Shown one piece after another: positions 1 through 12,300 of a stretch of DNA of 64,000 bases. The stretch spans positions 161,633,111 to 161,697,110 of the forward strand of contig OY294069.1 in the NCBI GenBank assembly GCA_958510875.1, given 5' to 3'. The position numbers and the translations under genes are program-made. How positions within the stretch are numbered: position 1 is the stretch's first letter; every line of letters starts with the position of its first letter. This stretch comes from Endomychus coccineus. Taxonomy: Eukaryota > Arthropoda > Insecta > Coleoptera > Endomychidae. A model generated the notes under the pieces. The model ran no database searches and was not told where the DNA came from. It saw nothing but the letters and a program-made list of their open reading frames with translations.

Positions 1-105
1 TATACCACATTTCTACCTACTTATCGTGTACTCCCGAAATAATCATTGGCGAAGATGTCACATCTTCATACCTTCATCTGGTTACCTGAAGATATAATAT
101 CACTG

Positions 106-379
106 TCAGATGGTAATTTTATCGGTATTCAAAGGAACTAATTCTCTGGGTAAATAAGTCTTTTCATTCCTTTTTTCAATTATCCTCATATTACATATTT
201 TATAACAAACAAATGCTATCGTGAAAAGTCCAGAACATATTAAGAAGGCACCAGCGCACACTAATATCACAGTTAGATTTAATAAAAGTTTTAGCTTGAA
301 CACAAGATCATCGGGTACCTTCACAACTTTTTGAAACCATAGAACTGGGAAGAACACTGTATTGATGTTTTCGAACATC
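106..379 (-). CDS. CD36-like gene, last coding exon (residues 402-492 and stop)
   Basis: It follows acceptor CTCTTTTCCAG and opens AMFENINTVFFPVLWF, the conserved block before the C-terminal helix. The helix (LLLNLTVILVCAGAFLICSG onward) is followed by a basic, Cys-containing tail and TGA at 108-106. No polyadenylation hexamer for this strand is visible in the 105 bases to the left, so the 3' UTR runs out of the window. Confidence 0.91.
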
Positions 380-3300
380 CTGGAAAAGAGAATAAAGTAA
401 AATATATGATCTTCATATCGTTTGTAGGCTAAATACGTTTCAAAGGATCTAAATCTTACCGTCGTACTAATATAAAGCAATAGGATAGGGTAGGAACAAA
501 ACTTCTAATTTGAGTTAATTTTAATTGGAATATTAATTCTGGCGAAACCTTGGGAAAAAATGTATACTGGCTTACGGATGGTGAAGATAAATGAATGGCG
601 GAAGTGCAGAGGGGATGATGGCGTTAGGTTGACAGAGATAAATGGGATTTTTTTTAAAGGTTATCAAGTTCATTTTAATGACGTTGTCCCAAATGACAAT
701 TTGAAATCCAATATTTAAATTATAGTTATTTATGTATCAAGGGAATTATAAGGGCCTTAATTACCGATGGCAAAGTTTGCGTCCAGAAGGCCTCTGGCCC
801 GAGGGATAGCAATTGCCTGAGATTATTGAGGCACATTAATTCCCGTGGTACATGGATAATTTTATTTCTGACCGCTTTCAATAATATTTTGTTCATTTTT
901 AAAACGGAATAAATACCCGAATTCATTACCTTCCCGCTATATTTGAATCAGGTACCGTTGATTATGGGAGTTTTGTTGTTGCTAGGTTGTTGCTATGTTA
1001 CTTGTTTACAAACAAAGTTTTATTATCAAGTTGTGTTTGCGTTTAAAACGTGTTTTCTACCCCAAATATAATGGAGGATATTTTGAAAAATGCTGAAAAA
1101 GCAAAAGAATCATTATTTCCATCGAAAAGTGAAGCCGTATAAAAAAAGAATATAAAATATCTTCTTCTTCTTCAATTAAGTGAATGGCCTCGAATATAAA
1201 ATATATCTGGAGTGGCTGACACGGAAAAATGTTATGCCAAAAGATGCCACTGAAACTGTATTCCTGGCATATTTTCAAGAACTGGTAAGGAATTTTCTAT
1301 GTTTTTCGGTAGATTTGGTAGTAATTGTGTTTATTCGTTGCAGTCAGAAACGTATAGTCCGAATTCTTTATGGGATAAATGGTCAATGCTAAAATGGATG
1401 GTGACTATACCAAATTCAATGAACTAGAGGCTTTTTTGAAACGGAAGAGTAAGAGTTATAAGCCGAAAAAGTCCGCTGTTTTATTCTTAAAGATGTCATC
1501 AGATTTCTAAATATATATGTATTAGCATTTCTTATTTTATTTTTACTTGTGAAAGGTAGAGGGAATTATAGAATCTATAATGTCCCAAGGGAGTTATGAC
1601 CCTCATTATTGATAGCGTAACTATGACGATATAAGCTTATAATATCTCGGTCAGAAATAAAATATATAATATGCGCCTCAGATAATAAGCCACAGGTTTG
1701 TTCATTTTAATTATTATTTTAGAATATTACAACACATAATGAACCACCGAAAAATTCAAATTTTTTGAGGTTAGAGATTTAAAACAAAATCCAAATTCCC
1801 CGTTCTATTAAAGATTCTTATAACGAGTATTTTAAGTCCAAGCAGATCGATTTGGGTCGAGTAGAAGTGAAGCTATCCCAATAAATGTGTTTGGGTGTCT
1901 AGAGGACCCAATTTTGGGCCTATCAACAATGTCTTGGAGGAAATTACAGAGAAATACATCGGCTACTTGAATTTGAAACAGCGTACGGAGATTCGTTCAC
2001 AATTCCAAGTTACAACGAATTTCATCATAAAAAACTAGCCAATAGATTCCGCGCGCGTAATTACACTTTTTTAAATGTTTTAAAATGCACCTGAATGCTT
2101 ATAATCGTTTTGTGTGAATGTGTGAGTGTATGTAGACGTGTGAACGTGTACGTGTGACCGTGACATGATATCATTATAGGGTGTTACATATCAAAATCAT
2201 CATCATCTAATATACTGATTTCTGGCTCGGGGCAATTAGAACATTCTTTACCTTCACAACGCTTACATATGAGCTACAAGGTAATCCTTATTTTTGCACG
2301 AACATTTACCAGTACAATTTTTTTTACAATCACAAGGGATTATTTTGATTAACTCATCGGGACGTGCATTTTTACTGTTTGTATAGGAGTAAGTCTATAC
2401 GGACTATTTCTCCAACCCTATTTTGTTGGATCAATGGTTTCATTACTGATCCAAACCTGAACTTGGTAATACCACTAAAACTATGTTGCTTTGCAGCATC
2501 ATCGTATTTACATATGGTTACGTTGTAAAGCCTTGGCATAATGTAAATGTTCGCTGGCATGAAGCGAACATTTACATTAAGCGAACGAGCATTTTGTTCA
2601 ACACATTTATTAGCAAATTACAATTCCCCGATCTTTCATACTCGACATAAGATTCCAACAAGGTAACCATAATGGCAAATTTTAGAATCCTATAATATAA
2701 TATCTGAGGAAGGATAGTGCCTACCACGCCTGAGCTGCAATTTTCAAACATACTGAGTGGAAGGAGGGCGATTGCAAAAAAACGGAGCCCCGGTTCTTCA
2801 TCTGAATATGTATGTATATATTGAATTTGTTGCAATTATTTCTTAAATCGCTAATTCTTGATGATTCAAAAAATTGAGGACTGACAGATAAAAGACAAAG
2901 AAACCCGATTGATTCAAAACATTATAAATAGAACATATTCTAGGAATTCTGTTACTTGCTTCCCGAATAAGTGTTCATTCATTGATTAATTCGAGGAGTA
3001 GAAAAGGGGCTAGCTATGATCTCGTATTCATTAAAAACAATGAGAATCGTTTCATTGAGGGGATAAGCCTGTGAGAAGAATTTCATATCGATGCAGTCCA
3101 AATTGAAACCAGCAGCTAACACAAAAAATCGTCGTGGCAAATTAGTTTAGTTGTTCAATTCAAGGATATACTCCCATTTATTTCTAATTCAATTGCAAAT
3201 TATGAATTCAGTTTTAACTACTCTCAGTATGTGTGTGAATGCTATTTATATATACAGATTGATTATACTTTTTTATTTTGATAACCATTGTTACTATCAG

Positions 3301-6300
3301 ATGCAATGCAAGTTCCAGCCTAGTAAAGACAGAACTAAAGTTGCTGCTAAATGCTGAGCTTCGTTCTTGTACAGTTTCATTCACTTGAAGCTTGTTTGAA
3401 TGGTTTATTCACAACTCATATAATTCACATGTTTTTTCATATTCTCAAAGAAATTGTGGTAAGTGACCACGAAAAATGATATGATTAAAGTGAGCAAGTG
3501 TTGTAACCCTAGCGTTAGATCAAATCTCTTTTATAAGAGATTTTTTTCGATACAAATTTGTCCTCCTGTCTCAAGCAGGACTTTAGGCATTATTTGAAGG
3601 GTCTTAATGCGCAAAAAGCGATACAGCAAGCATTAAAACATTATGACTCTGGATCTAGGCAGGGGCGTGGTAAGGCGACCAATTGCAGTCATTGTCCTAT
3701 TTTCATATGTTATACTTAGGCCCAGATTGAGCGTCAGAATGTTTTAATTATTTTAGCAAAATATTTTCAATTCGTTGCAAAAAATATCAGTTATTTCATT
3801 TATTTAGTATACTTGTAGTGAAGAAAATACCATTGCCATGTAAGAAACTTTTCTATTAACATTTTGGAATAATGACACCATAATAATTATTAAGTTATTG
3901 AAAACGGACACTAATGTGCTGTGCATTGTTTAATGATCCCCATCATATTACATATTGTTGAAATCAACAAAAAAACCTATTTTCAACGAAACCACAGTCT
4001 ACTATGGTTTCTATTTTAAAAATACAAGTTTGTGTCATAACTAAAAATATTCCGCCTTCTCTACTGGATGGCACGTAAGCAAGTGCCCAAATGTTTCACT
4101 TACATGGCGATAGCTCCAACATTAAACAAGCTTTGTTGAAATCCTGACAAAAAGAATATTTGGCAACAACGCTTAAACAAGTGACACGAGTCAAAATTCA
4201 TAGGCACCTTCAAATTTGTCTCAAAAATGAGCTTGAGGATGGGTTGTGAGTTTTTTCTAGCGCGAATATTAATGAAGAAATCCTATAAGGAGATCCAATT
4301 TTGAGCACCCTGTACAGTGTCTTCATAGTACCTATAAGCATCACATTTTAGTTTTTTCTATCTGTAATGTTCAATATGCTATGAGTTGAGATATAGAGAA
4401 CCAAAAAATGTTTTGGTCTAGTAGACATTCGTATATCTGCACTGAAAATTGCATAGACCTAGTTGTTGATAGCATTACGAGGCGTTTCAATGTGAAAGAA
4501 TTTCTTTAGTAGGTAATCTTTAAACATGTCAAATTGAGATTTTCCCAAATACTTACGCGATACCTGGAATTTCTTGAACTAGTAGATTCAACTGAATCCT
4601 TGCAGCCACTTGCAAAGGAAGACCGGTTCTCTGTAAGAAGACATCATAAATGAATTAGTATAATTGCAAATCATTATTTCCAATTGTTGATTGAATATGT
4701 AATCAAAAGAACCTCCCAAAGAGAGCACATCCCTTGCCCTACTCACCGGTTCTAGCGTTATCTGGAACTCATGCTTCTCTTTACTTGGGTTCATCCCAAC
4801 CAAACGATCGCTGTAGTATGGATGAGCTTTGTAGAAGTGCGGCAGTGATACGAATCCAGGGGAACCATATCTGCAAGAAGAAACATTCACCGCCCCATAC
4901 GGTACACATTCTCCTGTACAGGAACATTCATTCCCGGGTACTATGGTTCCTGAAAACGAAAATTTCAGGAATTATACAGAGTACTTCATAGAAAAACGTA
5001 TGAGAGTATTTAATTTTAATTTACATTTACATTGGGAATTCTGTTGGTCTGTTATTACTTACTTCTATTATGTTTAATTTGAAACGGTTATAGTCAAAGA
5101 GATAGAGTTCTTTGGTTATAGTTCGATATTTTATCGTATAGATATACATACAATATACAGGATGTCCGGAAATTAGTGTCCGATATTTAAGGATCCCATT
5201 CTACAAGCAACAGTATGAAGAAAAGTTCATATACGTTATAGCACTGGAAAAGTTTCCTGACGGAAAAATGGCTCCAAGAAGATGGCTCCAAAAAAAGTAT
5301 TTAACTGAAAAATTGTATCTGTATTTGTGTAATAGCTAACTCTAACTCTAACTTTTTTTATTCACTCCAACAATGTCATAATAACTAAAAATGTGTTGTC
5401 GCTTACAAGGGGAAACACTAGTTTTCCTTTATATAGGCAAAATGTTCTTTATATCGAGTTAGAACATGGGTCTCCAAACAACGGCCCGCGGGCCAAATCC
5501 GGCCCGCGACAGCTAAAGACTTATTGTTGTTATTGTTGTTGTGAGAAGTTGAATTAAAAGACACAGAATGATAATAACTCAGTTTTATTCACTTGCTAGG
5601 TAAAGCTTAATGACAAGTATAATAGGCAAAAAATTTCACTTCAGCATAACAACTTACAAATAATTAAAATGAATCCCACGAACATTATCCCACATAATCG
5701 TATAACATATAAACATTATAACATATGGCATACTAATGAGATTTATGTAATTGTGATTTTCCACTGACAATAGTTTATAGTTGTGGACCAATTTTACTTG
5801 TACCAATTTCTTTGTGTACTTCATTTTGGAGAATGTTTTCTCGCACAAGTGAGAAGTACCAAAAATAGAAAATAGCCCACGAGTAAATTTATGCAAATTA
5901 TCAAATTGTACCAATGGAAGACAAAGATGAGTTTTGATATTTGTTCTTAATCATATCACAGCATTGTAAATCAATAATTTCCATTTGTTTCGAAGCTATG
6001 GTTTCAATGTCAGTATCAAAAGAATTTTGAAAAATCTTAATTTCATATGCAATGTCATCAAAGTCTGTGAAACGAGTATCAAAATTTACCTCCAAAAACA
6101 CTCAAAGCTTCGATCGCAAAATCGACGAGAAACTCAGTCTCAGTAGTGTAGCTGAATATTTCACATGTTTTCAAATGTGTGGAACATTTTTTACGTAATT
6201 GTGATTGAAACAGTATTATTTTCTACCGGAACGATTTGATATTAGAGTATAAATCAGGGAGATGCTGCTTTTCTCCTTGCAATCTCAAATTCAGTTTGTT

Positions 6301-9300
6301 CACGTTTTGTCAAATCGACAAACAGAATGCTAACTTCCACAGGCATTCGCTATTTCGTAATTCGGTAAGAGGGCGATGCTTTTCATTCAATAAACTCTTG
6401 GAATTGAAAGTGATTCAGCCCAGTGGATCTGATGAAATTAACAACTGATATGACTGGCTTTAGAATTTCAGTCATGACTGTTGATGAATGATACAATGTA
6501 AGAGTAATGGTTTCAAACCATCATCATTTTCTACAGACTTTGACACAAAAGCAGCCACTCCTTTATTTTTACCACACATGTTTTTGCCTCCGTCAGTAAT
6601 AATAGATTTCAAGTTTTTCCATCGAAGGTTCTTTTTATAAATGGCATTTGCTGGAATACTATCAATTTAAAGAAGTTCTTCATACACTTCATACCTTTCA
6701 TCTACCCCCCTCGAATAAAACACGTGAGTAGTATCTGACCAATCCGTTGACTCATCCAAGGCAAGAGAAAACCACTCAAGATGTCCATTTTTGTCAGGCA
6801 GTTGAGATGATATATTTTCTGCGATGTCTTCTACCCTCCGAGTCACGGTGTTTGCTGACAAACTGACAGTTTCAAATAAATTTACCTTTTCGGGGCACAT
6901 TTCTTCGGCTACTGCAATTACGCAATCTTTGATCATTTCTCCATCGGTGAATGGTTTTTCATCACGTTCCGCAATTTCACGAGTCATACGAAAGCTGGCA
7001 GGAGTTGCAGCCACTTGTTCAGTATTGAGTTTCGTAAACAAAGATTGCTGCGATTTCAGTCCGAGCTTCAAATTTTTGTGTCCGCAAACTTCCTGTATAT
7101 TTTGTGTAGTTTTGGAAATGTTTCGTTTCATAATGATGTTTAATGTTATATTCTTCGAGAACTGCTATGATTTCATTGCCTTTTTACTGGACTCAATTAC
7201 GAAATATTGAAAGTTCCATTGATCTTTGAATATTCTGCATTCACTGTCTACTTTTAGCTTCTTTTCCATACTAGTAAATTACACAAAAAAACAACAAGTC
7301 AAATCAAAATATTGTTACGAAGATGTCTTTTAAACACGCACAAACACGTTTAAAGGAGTTTCGCACGACTGGCGGTCGCGCCGCAAGCCTTTTCATACTC
7401 CAATCACTGCCATCTAGAAGTGAGTGGAATACACGCGAATGTTTAATTTTTCCTGTGCTTTCGAAAGTACTGCTAGCACTATCTGTTAGCGTTAGGTGTC
7501 GTGAAGTGTCGTGGTCGTAACAAAAAAGTACAATAAGGACACAATAGTAACTGAACTAGCAAATTTAGCAAGCGTATATACTCGCTCAGGGCGCGTACTC
7601 GGTGACTACTCTAGGGATTATAGATAATGGCAGGAAAATTAAAACGGTTTCGGCCTTGAAACTTACTGGATTAAACAGTATGGCCCTAAGGCTGGAAAGT
7701 TCGGAGACCCCTGACTTAGAATATTCCTTCTAGTTTGGACCAAATAGCAGCTATTAATATCATTGTTTCAAGAATGTGATATCTATATATCTTCATGCGG
7801 AAGAACAAATATAAAAGTGTTGACGAGATTTGTCCTCGTGGAATATTGCAAGATGGAGAATGTCAGTTTGATGATGACAAACGGATATTATGTGGTTTAC
7901 ATTTTATGCCACCACATAGGTACCTACTTAAAATAAATAAGTTCATAACGTGGACTTTTCCGACGTTATAGTTTTCTAAGAATAATAAACCTGACGGTCT
8001 TGATCCTGAACGTCAGAAGAGCATCTGTATAGAAATACCTTTTTTTACTATAAAAATAAATTAATCAATCAGTCCATTGTTAATCAATTACTTCTTTAAT
8101 TGAGACTGGTATTAAAGTCAATGTTAATTATGAAATGAATCAAACTTCAATATTATTGTCATTCACTTAACTCCAGTTCCGGATCAAGGATATTTCAAGG
8201 AGGGACAATACACTTAAAATATCCGCCTTCTTTCTTTCTTTAAGTTACTCTAACAAGTTATATTTTTAATTAACTCAATTTAATTAATTAAGATTTGATA
8301 CGAAGTACTAAAAATATTTTAATTTTTATCGATTTTTTAAAAGAAAGTAAGAGGTACTGAATCCGGAATTTGGATGATTCTATTTGTTTAATGTTAATCC
8401 GGGTCGAAATGAAAATTCGAAGTTTTGTTTGGTAAATATATATTTCATAAAATCATCATCTAGATATGTGAAAATGTCAGTAAGAATCATCCAATTCATT
8501 ATAAATATCAATAATTTTCACGGCTTGCCGTGGACAAAAGTATAGCGCGATATTTTTGCAATCAATTGCCTGTGTTTACATACACAATATGGGTTCTCCC
8601 CATTCACCTGAAAGCTAGATGGTGGTCAAGAATACCCACCGATATAGTGCCTTAGCTAGCCTAGAGAAGCAATTCAGTGCTAACTGGACTAAAAGAAGCG
8701 CTAGTTTCAAAAGTAAATCAAAATTGGAACTAGTGCTAGATTAGGCTCTGAATCAACATCAACATTAGATTTGAATAGAGAAAAAATGAAACATAATCAT
8801 TTATGTTTCCAATTGTTTTACTCCACAGTTTAAAGCTAAGATAAGAATTTTAAATATATAAAACACTTGAATTAAAGCACATAACCTCAACTGTTCTTAT
8901 AAATTCATTATCGCGCAAGATATAGAGAGAGATAGATTTTTCGATAGATCTCAAAATTTATAAATGAGTGCTAAATACCATGAAAAAAGCACTAGATATG
9001 GCACTGAGAGCACTGAAATGGCAGTCATGCGACAACATTACGAACGTCTGTCTATGGTACTTCGTTTCATTCGTTCGCATGCACAACGCAACACGCGTTA
9101 TCTATTATCTAGATATTTTTTCTAATCTTTGTTGTGCAGTGCATTATGTGATCACCGGACTGAAAACGGAACTCTATGTATGTGGGTCACACTTGAATTA
9201 GCGCCTCCTAGATCCGGGGCTGCTTGACTCAATTAAATTATAGAACAACGCCGTATAGATTTCGTTAGTTTTATATGTATATATCTGTGATTTTTGTATA

Positions 9301-12300
9301 TACCGGGATATCAAAAATTATCTTGGTCAAGGGTGGTTGTGGAATCTAAAACGTGTGTCTTACTTTACGTTTGAAATAATTATGTCACTGTCACACTGAC
9401 ATCATCAATAACCTACAAATTTCATACCTATTTATTTCAGTTGTGAAGCAATAATGAACTACAAATTGAAAATTATCTTGGTCAGGGGTGGTTGTGGAAT
9501 GTAAAACGTGTGTCTTACTTTAAATTTTTGAATATGTTTTGTTGTGTCAGAATCTGTTAAGTCATTGTGCTGAAATTTTCTAATCGAGTTTTTGAATCAT
9601 GCCTCTTACCACACAGCACAAAATTTTCATGATTGAAGCCTATTTTCGAACGGGTGCGCTAGTTAATGTGCATCGAACAAAACGGGGGACATTTCCAACA
9701 ATTACTGTAATTTAGTTTTTCTTGTTACTAAAACCGTTATTTCATAATTTTTAGTTCATTATTGTTTTACAACTGAAATAAATAGGTATGAAATTTGTAG
9801 GTTATTGATGATGTCAGTGTGACAGTGACAGAATTATTTCAAACGTAAAGTAAGACACACGTTTTAGATTCCACAACCACCCTTGACCAAGATAATTTTT
9901 GATTTCCCGGTACATACCTAATATTTTCCATTAGATAGATAAGATTTATTCTGTGTCAAGTACAAAGAATTTTCACACGCGTCAGAGTTTACATATAGAA
10001 ATAGTATAAATATAAAAACAGACATATTAATAGAATAATTGTGACTAACGATTACAGTAACATTAAGATCCACAATAATAATCACTAATTAAAATAAAAC
10101 AGAACAAAGTTTCAGTTAAAAAAAGAAATTGATTGATAATGTCTAATACACTGTTATAGTATTGTACAGATAACTCATGATGATGTCTAATTGGTAGCTG
10201 AAATGTTATCAGTACTTTAACAGCATTTTTGGTGTGTTAAGGGAAACGAGAGAAGGGAAATAGGTAACATTGGCACATAATATGTCAACTATACTTTCGT
10301 CTTTACGTACGTTTTGGTCTCATGACCATCATCAGAAGATGTTTGAAAACTAATTCCCGTTAATTTCAATCAAAAATATCTACGTCGTAACAACAAACAA
10401 AACACGAATAATTGAAAATTGAACTCATTAAGGTGTGAAATATACGAATATAATATAAACAGTAATAAAGATATTTTTCTAACATTACCATACATTCCGT
10501 AGATTAAAAATAAACATACCCACACGGTATATAAACTAAATTGTTTAGATTGCGATGGAAATCTCTAAGCAATATTTACAAAGAAAAATGTATGTTTAAG
10601 TATAATACTAATTTTTTGGAGTCAAAATCGGCCATTTTGAAATCCATATTTTGCGAATTTCAGACGTAATACTTATGTTAGCAATCTAAAGCCGAATTCA
10701 TTCGAAAGATTCAAAATTCAAGCATTTTGCTCCAAAGACATAACTTTGGCGGAAAGTCCAAATTTTTTGAGGTTAGAGTAGTTGTTTTACGGAATCGAAA
10801 TTCTATGTTCTATTAGAGGTTTTTATATCGGCATTTTAGGCTCAAGCAGATTGATATGGGTTGAGTAAAAGTGGAACTATCCTGACAAATCGTCACCTTA
10901 CAGTTACAATGTTGTATGTCGCATTTTTCTCGATTTTGAGTTTTTAGTATTAAATAGTTGTATGTACATTGGACCGTGGCCCTACAGAGTTTCAAAATTC
11001 TAGCTCACATCCTTAAGCGTATGCAACCAAAAATACATAGTTGTATCGAAATTATCAGAATTACAAAGTGGTATATGACACATACCACTTTGTAACAGCA
11101 AAAAATGAAATATATGTTATTAAGATACTACATACAATTTTGTTATTCTGAAACCAGACCTTCTGCATGCCGTGAGAAGCCTAAAAAACTACCCAGAAAT
11201 TCTCGATGGATTTGATGGATATGATTCAGACATAGACAAAGAATATTTACCACCAGAAGACACGTCTGAGAACGAATCTTCCTATGAGTCCTCCCAAAAT
11301 AATGCAATTGAACTTGCCCAAACTACCTTGCCTAGTGATGAGGATGCACACGTATTTTGTGCTGATAATGCAGTCGAACTTGCCCAAACTAAATTGAAAC
11401 GAAAGAGAGTAGGAAAACCAGAAACTTGTAAATGTAATGTTAGAAAACATGCCCATAGTGCTGGTAAAGTAGTTCCTGAGAAACGTATAGAGACACTGAA
11501 AGACTGCAGGAATAATTGTTTGCTTAAGTGCCAAACTAAAATCACTGAAGATGAAAGAAAAACAATTTTCGATGGATATTATACTTTGAACGACCACGTA
11601 AAAAGGCTTTTTATATTGTCTACAACAAAAAAGTTTCAGGTTGACCGTCACAGAAAAAACAAAACTGATGCCAACAGTAGAAGAAAGTTCTCATTTGCGT
11701 ATTATTTTCAAATTGGAACTAATACAAAAATACCCGACACACCGAAGGTTGGCAAGCATATTAAACATATAATACCGGATGAAGACGTCAATTTCGTAAA
11801 AGAGCACATAGAATCTTCCCCCAAGATTGAATCGCACTACTGTAGGGCAAATACACAAAAGGAGTACCTAGATCCTTCCCTCAGTATAAAGAAAATGTAC
11901 AGTCTCTACGTTGAATTTTGTAACTATGCTCAAAAGAAACCTGTAAAAGAGTCTTTTTATAGACACATTTTTTCTACACACTATAATTCATACTTTCATG
12001 TTCCGAAAAAGACAGGTGTGACGTCTGTGAAGAGGTAAAATTGAAGAAAAAGTAGAATACGCTAACTACAGAAAAGACTGAAGAATATGAGAACCACATA
12101 AAAGGAAAAACTGCAACGAGAGATGAAAGAGCAAAAGACAGAGAAAACAAAGAATGTCCGTTTTTGACTAGCACAATGTTCTGCCGTGTCCCGAAGCAGA
12201 AATAAGTAACTTCTATTACAAAAGCAAACTTAATTTACATAATTTAACGACTATTTTGTCAACTACAAAACAAGTCTACTGTGCTGAGTGGCATGAAATG

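Noticed and set aside
6824..7210. Plus-strand ORF of 128 codons
   Set aside because: Antisense shadow of the hAT transposase frame on the minus strand.
11247..11651. Minus-strand ORFs (134 and 87 codons) within the 2372-bp element
   Set aside because: They are antisense shadows of the 288-codon plus-strand transposase-like frame and show no recognisable features.
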